Positions 52,776 to 60,910 of a DNA stretch of 64,000 nt are shown piece by piece. The stretch lies in contig CAJQIB010000022.1 of NCBI GenBank assembly GCA_905478325.1, positions 1-64,000 of the forward strand, given 5' to 3'. A program made the translations under genes and the position numbers. The DNA comes from an uncultured Flavobacteriales bacterium (GTDB lineage: Bacteria; Bacteroidota; Bacteroidia; Flavobacteriales_D; Sanyastnellaceae). A model generated the notes under the pieces. It did not search any database, was not told where the DNA came from, and was given only the letters and a program-made list of their open reading frames with translations. Position 1 is the stretch's first letter. Every line of letters starts with the position of its first letter.

Positions 52776-54674
52776 TCAGTCCGATTTGGCGGGGAAAACG
52801 TGATCTCCTTTGAGTAGAATTTCACCTGCTTCTCGCAATAAGGTGAGTTCCTTCATTTTGAGATTGTGGTCAATCAGCGGGTAGTGCCAAAGCCATTCAG
52901 AAATACGAAGTCCCTTCTCTGGAATGAGTTCAACGACACCTTGCAAGAACGAGGCCGCTGAGGCTCTGCAATCGTCGCACATACCGCAAGGCACAACGTC
53001 CTCTTCGCCGAAATAACGTTCGATTGTTGCCGCTCTGCAATCCTGGGGCGTCAGATACTGTTCCATGGTCTTCCATTTCACTTGAGAAACCCGTTTTCTG
53101 TTCTCGAGCAGTTCCTTAGCAATCGTGAGAGATTCCGCTCGAATACGAGCTGTTTTCCAAGAAATTGATGCTATAAACGACGGTTTCACCAGCTCAATCC
53201 AACCCCATTGATCAAATTGATGCAAGGCAGACCGGATTTCAGATTCAGAAAGAGAGGTGCTCCGCATTATTAACGCGAGTGGCCACCTCGATTCTTGCAG
53301 TGATTCCTTGACGTGACGAACGAGCCATTGCCCGAGTATGCTTGAAGGGACGGTAGTGTCAATTGTGTTGAGTCCCCGCTGAAGCGCTGTATTGATTGTC
53401 AAACGCACATCGTCCGAAGGTGTGTTTTTTTGCCAAGCAATCAGGCCTTCCTTTTGTAAGATCCGCAAACTAGATTCGGTCAGTCGCTGACTTGCTTTTT
53501 GCTGGGTACACCATTGACCCAAATGAAAGGGCGTGTTTTCGGTCGGACAGTCTCCAATAGCGACGAATCCTTGATTGGCCAATCCTTGGTATACAGCTTG
53601 AATGAAATCAAGCGGTGGGAACTGTAACTCAAGAGATTTTTTGGCATTTTGAATGGCTTCTGAGGAAGGGAATATGGCACATGTAGACGGGAGTCCATCC
53701 CGACCAGCACGCCCCGCTTCCTGCACGTAGCTTTCCATGTCTGAGGGGATGTTTGCGTGAAAAACCCAACGGACGTCCGCCTTGTCTATTCCCATTCCGA
53801 ATGCGCTCGTACAGGTGAGAACTTGTGTTTTCCCCTCCATCCAACGCTTCTGACGGTTTTGCCTTTCACCGGAAGGAAGTCCGGCGTGATAAGCCTCTGC
53901 CTTAACACCGACATGGACAAGACGCTCGGAGAGTTGGATGGAAGCTTGGCGCGTGCCGGAATAGACCAGTCCAGTTCCACGCATACGACGAGCGCACTCT
54001 AGCAACATACGTTCTGAATCTCCGAGGTTGTAGACAGCGAACATCAGGTTGCTCCGTCTGATTGGTGTCCGAAAAAGAGCCGCAGAGTTCAGAGACAGCT
54101 GTTCCGAGATGTCACGTGAGACGTCGACCGTTGCCGTTGCCGTGAACGCGCCCCAAACAGCCTTCGGACACACAGGTCGAATCGCCAAGATTTCACGGTA
54201 AGCTGGCCTGAAGTCATGCCCCCATTGAGAGATGCAATGCGCCTCATCTACGGCAATCGTTCGCACATCCATGCGCTCTATGCGTGCCAAAAAAACGGGT
54301 GATTTCAACCGTTCAGGCGCGACATAAAGAAACTTGAGTCCTCCAAAAACCGCATTGTTGCTGATTCTGTCGATGTCACCACTGTTTGAGTCTGACGAAA
54401 TAAAGTCAGCCGCAATTCCCTTTGATTTGAGCGATGCAACTTGATCCCTCATCAAAGCGATAAGAGGCGAAATCACCAAACAAACGCCACCTCGAATCAA
54501 TCCAGGCACTTGAAAACAGATTGATTTCCCTGCACCCGTTGACATGATGGCCAACGTATCATTGCCCGCGCATAGCGAAAGAATAGGACCGGTTTGATCC
54601 GGACGGAATTCAGAATGCCCCCAGTGGTCCTTGAGTAAGGAACTTGCTTGAGTAAGAAATGATGATGAGTGCAT
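52776..54674 (-). CDS. RecQ family ATP-dependent DNA helicase
   Basis: 3'-to-5' DNA helicase of recombination and replication repair. 632 residues; Walker A STGAGKS (Lys50), DEAH box in VDEAHCISQWGHDF, and the YVQEAGRAGRDG motif VI. The protein ends in a zinc-binding domain with several Cys (CRAATIERYF ... CGMCDDCRAS) and lacks an obvious HRDC domain, so it is the short Bacteroidota type. The ATG at 54674 is chosen over an in-frame upstream start at 54848, which lies in the divergent tpiA gene. It is followed after 24 nt by the RlmI-like gene. Confidence 0.92.
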   Translation of the reverse strand: MHSSSFLTQASSLLKDHWGHSEFRPDQTGPILSLCAGNDTLAIMSTGAGKSICFQVPGLIRGGVCLVISPLIALMRDQVASLKSKGIAADFISSDSNSGDIDRISNNAVFGGLKFLYVAPERLKSPVFLARIERMDVRTIAVDEAHCISQWGHDFRPAYREILAIRPVCPKAVWGAFTATATVDVSRDISEQLSLNSAALFRTPIRRSNLMFAVYNLGDSERMLLECARRMRGTGLVYSGTRQASIQLSERLVHVGVKAEAYHAGLPSGERQNRQKRWMEGKTQVLTCTSAFGMGIDKADVRWVFHANIPSDMESYVQEAGRAGRDGLPSTCAIFPSSEAIQNAKKSLELQFPPLDFIQAVYQGLANQGFVAIGDCPTENTPFHLGQWCTQQKASQRLTESSLRILQKEGLIAWQKNTPSDDVRLTINTALQRGLNTIDTTVPSSILGQWLVRHVKESLQESRWPLALIMRSTSLSESEIRSALHQFDQWGWIELVKPSFIASISWKTARIRAESLTIAKELLENRKRVSQVKWKTMEQYLTPQDCRAATIERYFGEEDVVPCGMCDDCRASAASFLQGVVELIPEKGLRISEWLWHYPLIDHNLKMKELTLLREAGEILLKGDHVFPAKSD

Positions 54675-54746
54675 TAAAATCTGAATACCTGCTTTACTTG
54701 AAAGAATGTTGGGCGAACTTCGCGTCTTTATCGAGAAACAAATGTC

Positions 54747-55526
54747 ATGCGGAACATCGTAACGGGAAACTGGAAGAGCAACAAATTGTGGGATGATGCT
54801 GAGAAATTGATGGTCGACGTGGCTACAGGTATCCACGCATCTCAGCACACCGACATTTTCGTAGCTCCACCTACACCATATTTAGCAGCCCTGAAGGCAC
54901 AATCTACTGCTTTTGTAGGTCTTGCTGGTCAGCAATGCAGTGCGCACAATGAAGGGGCCTTTACAGGCGAGCATACAGCTTCCATGTTGAAGTCAGCGGG
55001 TGCAAAAGCTGTGCTTATAGGTCATTCAGAGCGAAGAGGTGCTTTTGGTGAGAGTGACGCTGTTGTAGAAGCGAAAGTCCATCATGCATTGGATGCTGGA
55101 TTGCTAGCCATTGTCTGCTGTGGAGAAAATCTTGAAGAACGGGATGCAGGCCAACACTTTGAAAAAGTCTTGACGCAATTATCTCACGCTTTTCAAAACA
55201 TAGATGCGAGCAGAATGCGCCACGTCGTCGTCGCTTATGAGCCCATATGGGCAATAGGAACAGGCCGCACGGCTTCTGCGGCACAAGCTCAAGAGATGCA
55301 TGCTGCGATTCGCCAGCATGTGGTTGGATTGTATGATGCATCCATAGCTGAGTCCATGCGGATTCTTTACGGAGGGAGTTGCAAACCTTCCAATGCCCTC
55401 GAAATATTCATGCAGCCTGATGTCAACGGCGGATTGATCGGTGGCGCATCGTTGAACGCTTCTGATTTCTTAGCCATCGTTGCGGCTTCCAATGAGGCGG
55501 CGTCAAAGGAGCAGCAAGGTGGTTGA
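54747..55526 (+). CDS. tpiA: Triosephosphate isomerase
   Basis: Interconverts dihydroxyacetone phosphate and glyceraldehyde 3-phosphate in glycolysis. The TIM-barrel catalytic residues are Lys10 (NWKSN), His93 (GHSERR) and Glu165 (AYEPIWAIGTG); the phosphate loop LYGGS and GLIGGASL are also present. The length (259) is normal. It is divergent from recQ. Its last 8 nt overlap the start of prmA, whose ribosome-binding site lies inside it, so the two genes are coupled. Confidence 0.97.
   Translation: MRNIVTGNWKSNKLWDDAEKLMVDVATGIHASQHTDIFVAPPTPYLAALKAQSTAFVGLAGQQCSAHNEGAFTGEHTASMLKSAGAKAVLIGHSERRGAFGESDAVVEAKVHHALDAGLLAIVCCGENLEERDAGQHFEKVLTQLSHAFQNIDASRMRHVVVAYEPIWAIGTGRTASAAQAQEMHAAIRQHVVGLYDASIAESMRILYGGSCKPSNALEIFMQPDVNGGLIGGASLNASDFLAIVAASNEAASKEQQGG
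55505..55511 (+). promoter_or_regulatory. Shine-Dalgarno sequence of prmA
   Basis: AAAGGAG is 7 nt before the GTG at 55519. It fixes the prmA start inside the tpiA 3' end rather than at the upstream in-frame ATG at 55480. Confidence 0.65.
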
Positions 55527-56385
55527 TACGCCAACATTCCTTAGGTTGACGTTGACCTGCAAGCCGCTACTCCCGGCACGAGAGATTGCCGTAGCTTGGC
55601 TAGAAACATGTGGATTTGACATGTTTGAAAATAGAGCTGATGGCGTTTTGGCGTATGGAAAGGAATCGGATATTGATCGGGTCGCATGCGCTGATATCCT
55701 AACGGATTTGAAAGAGATTGCCGAGATTGAAACAGCCTTTGAATCCATCGTCTCGGAAAATTGGAACGCTTCATGGGAGGCTGACTACCAAGCCATTGAT
55801 GTCGACGGTTTAGCTCACATGAGGGCGCCGTTTCACCCAGCACCAACTAGCGGGTTGGACTTGGTCATTCAACCTCAAATGTCATTTGGAACCGGACATC
55901 ATGCGACAACGTGGCAAATGCTCCGAAGGCTTTTGGACGAGTCTGTTGCTGATCAGGTCGTTTTGGACATGGGTTGTGGCACAGGGGTATTGGCCATTGC
56001 GAGTCACTTGCTTGGTGCTGAAGCCGTTGTGGCAATCGATATTGATCCGTGGTCTTATGAAAATACCCGCACGAATTACGAGCTCAATGGACTCGATCCT
56101 GCAGCCTCGAACGGTCAGGTTCTTTTAGGAGATGCATCCCTACTCGAACCGTGGGAAGGTCGATTTGACTTGGTTTTAGCCAACATCAATCGCAACGTCC
56201 TCTTGATGGACATGCGGGCATACGACAACGTTCTCAAACCAGGTGGCCGTGTTTTGATGAGTGGATTCTTCCCTTCAGATTTGGACATGTTGAAAGCTCT
56301 TTCGAGCGAGTTGCAATGGAATTGGTTGTCGAGCACTGAGCGCGAGGGGTGGTGCTGTTCGTTGTGGGAAAAGTCACATCCTTGA
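55519..56385 (+). CDS. prmA: Ribosomal protein L11 methyltransferase
   Basis: SAM-dependent trimethylation of ribosomal protein L11. 288 residues with an N-terminal substrate-binding domain (about 1-110) and a Rossmann core with motif VLDMGCGTGVLAIAS and post-motif VAIDIDPWS, then the LVLANINRNVLL segment that carries the catalytic-site Asn. The start is a GTG with a good AAAGGAG 7 nt upstream; the longer ORF start at 55480 would add a poor N-terminus. It overlaps tpiA by 8 nt. Confidence 0.93.
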   Translation: MVDTPTFLRLTLTCKPLLPAREIAVAWLETCGFDMFENRADGVLAYGKESDIDRVACADILTDLKEIAEIETAFESIVSENWNASWEADYQAIDVDGLAHMRAPFHPAPTSGLDLVIQPQMSFGTGHHATTWQMLRRLLDESVADQVVLDMGCGTGVLAIASHLLGAEAVVAIDIDPWSYENTRTNYELNGLDPAASNGQVLLGDASLLEPWEGRFDLVLANINRNVLLMDMRAYDNVLKPGGRVLMSGFFPSDLDMLKALSSELQWNWLSSTEREGWCCSLWEKSHP

Positions 56386-56411
56386 TGCTAAATAACAACC
56401 TAGTCACGTTG

Positions 56412-56419
56412 TAATTTCG
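56412..56419 (+). promoter_or_regulatory. -7 element 4 nt upstream of the large exported protein gene
   Basis: TAATTTCG (one mismatch to TAnnTTTG), followed by TGCC and the ATG at 56424, which supports that start. No -33 box at the usual distance. Confidence 0.4.
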
Positions 56420-56423
56420 TGCC

Positions 56424-59400
56424 ATGCGCTGTTATCAAAAGCCAATCATTTCAACTGCTAAAATGTTTCCGCGTCATGTCGGGGCTTTTGTTCTGCTTGT
56501 GATAGCGCTAATCGTGACGGCCATGGGTACGGCCCAGACATATCAAGCCGATTGCGAGGCGCTAGGAGAGCAATTGCAAAGGGAGTTGGAAGAAACAAGC
56601 GGGAGCGATGCTAAATGGGCTAAGAAGACGCTGTCGCCCCTGCTTTGCGGCCCCGACTTGCGTTCCTCGCAATTGGATACGATTGCACTGTTTTGCAATG
56701 AATTCCAGAAAAAAAGAGTTTCCATGTCAAAGGGAGTATTGAATTACCTCCTCACGATTGAACAGCTTGTGCGTCGCAACGACTCTGAATTGTGGCATAC
56801 GTGGCATAACGTGGTTGATGCGATGCTTCAAAACAAGAAGTGGAAGAAATCCCTGGCGTCATTTTTAAAAATCAGTCCGGGTTTAATTCGAGAACAAATC
56901 CTTTTCGGTGCACCAAGCGGAATCTGGAGACTTGAGGACACAGCGTTTCAATTGAATGTGGATTCAATTCCACAATTGACATTTCAAAACGGCCGTCTAA
57001 TCGGTGAGGCGAAGGGCGATCGAATCGAAGTGTTGCGAACGAGCGGGGTGTGGAATCTAACGAAGGACCGACTCCAGCTGTCAGGAGGCAAATTGCCTTG
57101 GACAGGCACCCGGTTTGATTCTCTTGGGTATTATGCTGAAATGGAGCCGTTTGAATTGAAATTGAAAAGCAGCGGTTTCGTTTGTGATGACGCGGTTTGG
57201 CATTCAGACTTGTTGGAAGCGCCGCTCCAAGGAAGAGTCACAGCTAAACTTCAGAATTTTGAAAACATCGACAGCAAAACGTATCCTCGATTTGCGAGTG
57301 AGGCAGATCGGATTCGATTGGAAGACGTGTTTGAAGGCGTGAATTATGAAGGGGGCATGGCCGTAAAGGGTGCACGTATATCCGGTATCGGAACCCCCGA
57401 TTTCCTTGCTAAAGTTGAAGTATTCAGAGACGATACCATATTTATGACCTTGTCGGCGGCAGAATTCTTATTTACCCCAAAAGGATTTTCAACGGCCCAC
57501 AGTCGGTTGAACTTGTTTTTTAGGAACGATACGATAAGCCACCCTGATGTCAGTGTGCGGCTAGACGACCTGACTGGTGCTTACCGGGTAATGCGTCAAA
57601 CTGAGGGGCTAGGTCAGCAGTCATTTGAAGACCGTTACCATACGATTTCTTGGGATGTCGATGGTTTTGCATGGAGTCGAAATTCAACAACAATTTCCAT
57701 TGGCTCCGTGTTTGGGGGAAGCTCTAAACTCGGTGTTTTCGAAAGTAGCACTTTCTTTAAAAGAGAGTCATTTTTGAAGATGAAGGGGATTGGGGATGTA
57801 CATCCCCTGACACGCGTGAAAAATTTCGTGAAAGAAAACGGACGAAGTGAATTCACTAGCGAAGATTACGCCCGATTCATTCGGATGAGTGAGGTACAGG
57901 CCCGCGTAGAGTTGTTGAACCTAGCCAATGCACGGTATGTTTTCTTCGATCCGGAAACTCGGTGGTGTGAGGTCCAGCCCAAAATGCTGTCAAGCATGCG
58001 GAGTTTCAGTGGTCGACAAGATTATGACGTGCTGAAATGGGAGTCAATGCCACAGTCTGGCGGCAATGCTGAATTCAGTTTATTGAATGGCTTCATGTCC
58101 ATTTATGGTGTTGATTATGTGTTTTTAAGTGATTCACAAAACGTGAAGATCTTTCCGAGAAATGGGGAAGTCATCTTGTCTGAAAATCGAGATTTCACAT
58201 TTGATGGAAGGCTTAAGGCTGGAAACCTCGACATGCAGGGTGAGGGCTTTTCCTTTGATTATGAATCGTTCTCCATTCAACTGGACCAAATTGAGGGCAT
58301 CAGCATGTTTGTCAATGATCCGGACAACGTGGATGGAAGAGGAAATGCGCGGAAGAAAAGAGTCCGCAGCACATTGGAAAACGTCTCTGGCTCACTCGCG
58401 ATAGACCATCCCAACAATCGATCAGGCATTTGGTCCGCTAATCACCCCGAATTCCCCGTATTCACGAGCATAGACCAGAGTTATGTTTATTTCGATCAAC
58501 CCGTGCTATTTGAAGGTGCCTATGAGCGTGATCGGTTTTACTATGCCGTGGATCCTTTTGTGCTCAACGGGCTGGATGATTTGACCGCTGAAACACTTGT
58601 ATTCCAAGGGACGTTTGTTTCAGCCGGGATCTTGGAGGATCTCAATGAACCTCTTCGCGTGATGAATGACCTTCATTTGGGACTCAAAACCAATACGCCA
58701 GCGGAAGGTCAAACGGTGTATGAAAGTGGAGCCCGTTTTTCCAATGGAGTTACCTTGGATGGGGGAGGGCTTCAAGGCGCAGGAAGAATCGACTTTTTGA
58801 CTGCTGAAATTCACAGCGATAACCTGGTTTTCCTGCCTGACTCAACCATGGGTGAGGCCCAGTTGGTTATCAATCGCAATAGCTCGGCATCCAATGTGCC
58901 ACGCATAGACAACGCCGACGGCTACATTGTCTTTCGTCCCAAAGCAGAACAACTCGAAATGAGGTCTGGAAAGGAACCTCTAAAGCTGTTTGGAGAACAT
59001 GTGTTTCTTGAGGGCTATTCAACGCTTTCGAACGTAGGATTGACTGGAAGGGGTGAGATTAACTTTTCCGAAGCGTCTTTGAATTCGAACGACTTTGTCT
59101 TTGAAGAACGAGACATTTTTTCTGATTCTGCGGCATTTAAGGTGGCCGGTCGGCCAGGGGGGATTGCAGCCTTTCAAACAAATGATGTTCGTTGTCAAGT
59201 CGATTTTGACGAGCGGGTAGGTGACTTCATGCCAAATTCAGGCGAGACCAAAATCGAATTGCCGATCCAGCAGTATATCTGCTATATGGATCGTTTTAGG
59301 TGGTTTATGGACAAGGACGAAGTTGATTTAATTTCTGATCGCCAAACAGAGGATCTTCCATTTGACTTTAGTGAAGATCGAGCCATATCCAATTTTGTGT

Positions 59401-60908
59401 CAGTCCACCCGGAGCAAGATTCTTTGCATTTCTTGAGCATCCGCGCAACGTACCGAATTCAAGACGATTTCTTGCGTTGTCAAGAGGTTTCAGAATTGGC
59501 TTTGGCTGATGCACGGATCTATCCTGACAGCCAATTGGTCACCATTCGAAAGGGAGCGAAAATGGATCAATTGAGGCGCGCTCGCATCGTCGCGAATGAT
59601 GTAACGCGCCAACATTACATTGATGACGCCAATCTCAATGTCAACGGAAGGCTGTCTTTTGAAGGGGATGGAGCCTACCGTTATCGAGAAGTCACTGGGG
59701 ATACTTCGTATATTTTCATGGACGACATCTTCGTTGACGAATCCTTTCAAACCGTTGCTACAGGGAAGGTTATGGCCCGTGATGGATTTGCATTAAGTCC
59801 GGCATTTGGTTTTGCCGGTGCTGTTCGAATGAATTCTTCAGAGCCTAATTTGTGGTTTGAAGGTGGAGTCAAATTATTGAAGCCTTGTGATCAGTTTATC
59901 GCTACGTGGATTCATTTTGAATCCTTTTTGAACCCTCTTGAATTAGCGATTCCACTTGAGGAAAACGTAGTCGATCAGGACGGTGACCTGTTATCCTTTG
60001 GTCTAATGGCTTCTTCCCGTGCCCCGTTTTCAATTTATTCAGGCTTTCTTGATCCGATGGGAGATGAAACAGACATGATGCTAATGCCATTGGAAGGCTC
60101 CCTACGTTTCAGCGATGGACACTATATCATATCATCACTTGAGAAATTTGAAGATCCTTCAGCAAGCGGCAACTTAATAGACTTGGATGCCATACGATGC
60201 AACTTAACCGGCAACGGAGCCGTGTCTCTCCCTTTGGACTTCAACTTGGTCACGCATGATTTTTATGGTGATTTCTACCAAGATGGATCAGGCAAACATC
60301 ACATAAAGGGAACATTCTTATTGGACTTTCACTTCAAAGATGATCTCTTTGAAAGGATGTCAACACAAATACAATCGTGGGTATCCTCGGAGCCATTGGT
60401 GTTGAATGAGGCCAATTACGAGCATGCTCTTGTTGAATGGCTAGGTGAGGAGAAGAGCTCGAAGCTGTTAAATGAACTTGCCATGACAGGCCAAATTAAA
60501 AACGTTCCTAAGAAGCTCCAAAACAGTTTGGTCTTTAGTGAAATCGATTTGGTTTGGGATGAGGATGATGAGATGTTTGTTTCGAAGGGAAATTTGGGAC
60601 TCGTCACAATGGGAGAAAGCCTTGTTTTTCAGGAGTTGCCTGGTAAAATTGAATTGATTCGAAGTCGAAGTGGTGATGCCTTTCGGGTATACTTGCACGG
60701 AGATGAACAAAACTGGTACTACCTCGAATACAAGTTGGGGAAGCTCAATGTGTCTTCTCCTGACTTGACCTTATTGACCATGATTGCAGAAATCAAAAAA
60801 GACAAGAAGGAAGTTAAAGGAGATAATGGCTCTCGATATTTGTATCAATACTTGCGAAATACCATTCGACGTGATGACTTGGTAGACGAATACCGTGATT
60901 TCGATTGA
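56424..60908 (+). CDS. Large exported protein of unknown function, 1494 aa
   Basis: The largest gene in the window. It starts with a signal peptide (hydrophobic run about 20-35, cleavage near TAQ); an in-frame ATG at 56463 would give a shorter and equally good one, but a -7 element is 4 nt before 56424. Residues about 40-140 are helical; the rest is beta-rich with repeated short Gly/Asp/Phe strands. Two copies about 90 residues apart of the pattern LxGxGxIxF-A-x-SxxxVF (near 783 and 873), and an NGRLSFEGDG segment later, recall outer-membrane-associated repeats. There is no T9SS sorting domain, lipobox or catalytic motif. I do not recognise the family. Downstream, fadH begins 2 nt after its stop. 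Confidence 0.7.
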   Translation: MRCYQKPIISTAKMFPRHVGAFVLLVIALIVTAMGTAQTYQADCEALGEQLQRELEETSGSDAKWAKKTLSPLLCGPDLRSSQLDTIALFCNEFQKKRVSMSKGVLNYLLTIEQLVRRNDSELWHTWHNVVDAMLQNKKWKKSLASFLKISPGLIREQILFGAPSGIWRLEDTAFQLNVDSIPQLTFQNGRLIGEAKGDRIEVLRTSGVWNLTKDRLQLSGGKLPWTGTRFDSLGYYAEMEPFELKLKSSGFVCDDAVWHSDLLEAPLQGRVTAKLQNFENIDSKTYPRFASEADRIRLEDVFEGVNYEGGMAVKGARISGIGTPDFLAKVEVFRDDTIFMTLSAAEFLFTPKGFSTAHSRLNLFFRNDTISHPDVSVRLDDLTGAYRVMRQTEGLGQQSFEDRYHTISWDVDGFAWSRNSTTISIGSVFGGSSKLGVFESSTFFKRESFLKMKGIGDVHPLTRVKNFVKENGRSEFTSEDYARFIRMSEVQARVELLNLANARYVFFDPETRWCEVQPKMLSSMRSFSGRQDYDVLKWESMPQSGGNAEFSLLNGFMSIYGVDYVFLSDSQNVKIFPRNGEVILSENRDFTFDGRLKAGNLDMQGEGFSFDYESFSIQLDQIEGISMFVNDPDNVDGRGNARKKRVRSTLENVSGSLAIDHPNNRSGIWSANHPEFPVFTSIDQSYVYFDQPVLFEGAYERDRFYYAVDPFVLNGLDDLTAETLVFQGTFVSAGILEDLNEPLRVMNDLHLGLKTNTPAEGQTVYESGARFSNGVTLDGGGLQGAGRIDFLTAEIHSDNLVFLPDSTMGEAQLVINRNSSASNVPRIDNADGYIVFRPKAEQLEMRSGKEPLKLFGEHVFLEGYSTLSNVGLTGRGEINFSEASLNSNDFVFEERDIFSDSAAFKVAGRPGGIAAFQTNDVRCQVDFDERVGDFMPNSGETKIELPIQQYICYMDRFRWFMDKDEVDLISDRQTEDLPFDFSEDRAISNFVSVHPEQDSLHFLSIRATYRIQDDFLRCQEVSELALADARIYPDSQLVTIRKGAKMDQLRRARIVANDVTRQHYIDDANLNVNGRLSFEGDGAYRYREVTGDTSYIFMDDIFVDESFQTVATGKVMARDGFALSPAFGFAGAVRMNSSEPNLWFEGGVKLLKPCDQFIATWIHFESFLNPLELAIPLEENVVDQDGDLLSFGLMASSRAPFSIYSGFLDPMGDETDMMLMPLEGSLRFSDGHYIISSLEKFEDPSASGNLIDLDAIRCNLTGNGAVSLPLDFNLVTHDFYGDFYQDGSGKHHIKGTFLLDFHFKDDLFERMSTQIQSWVSSEPLVLNEANYEHALVEWLGEEKSSKLLNELAMTGQIKNVPKKLQNSLVFSEIDLVWDEDDEMFVSKGNLGLVTMGESLVFQELPGKIELIRSRSGDAFRVYLHGDEQNWYYLEYKLGKLNVSSPDLTLLTMIAEIKKDKKEVKGDNGSRYLYQYLRNTIRRDDLVDEYRDFD

Positions 60909-60910
60909 GC

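Noticed and set aside
54675-54848. N-terminal extension of RecQ from 54848
   Set aside because: It overlaps the divergent tpiA coding region, and the RecQ family starts near MHSSSFLTQASSLL at 54674.
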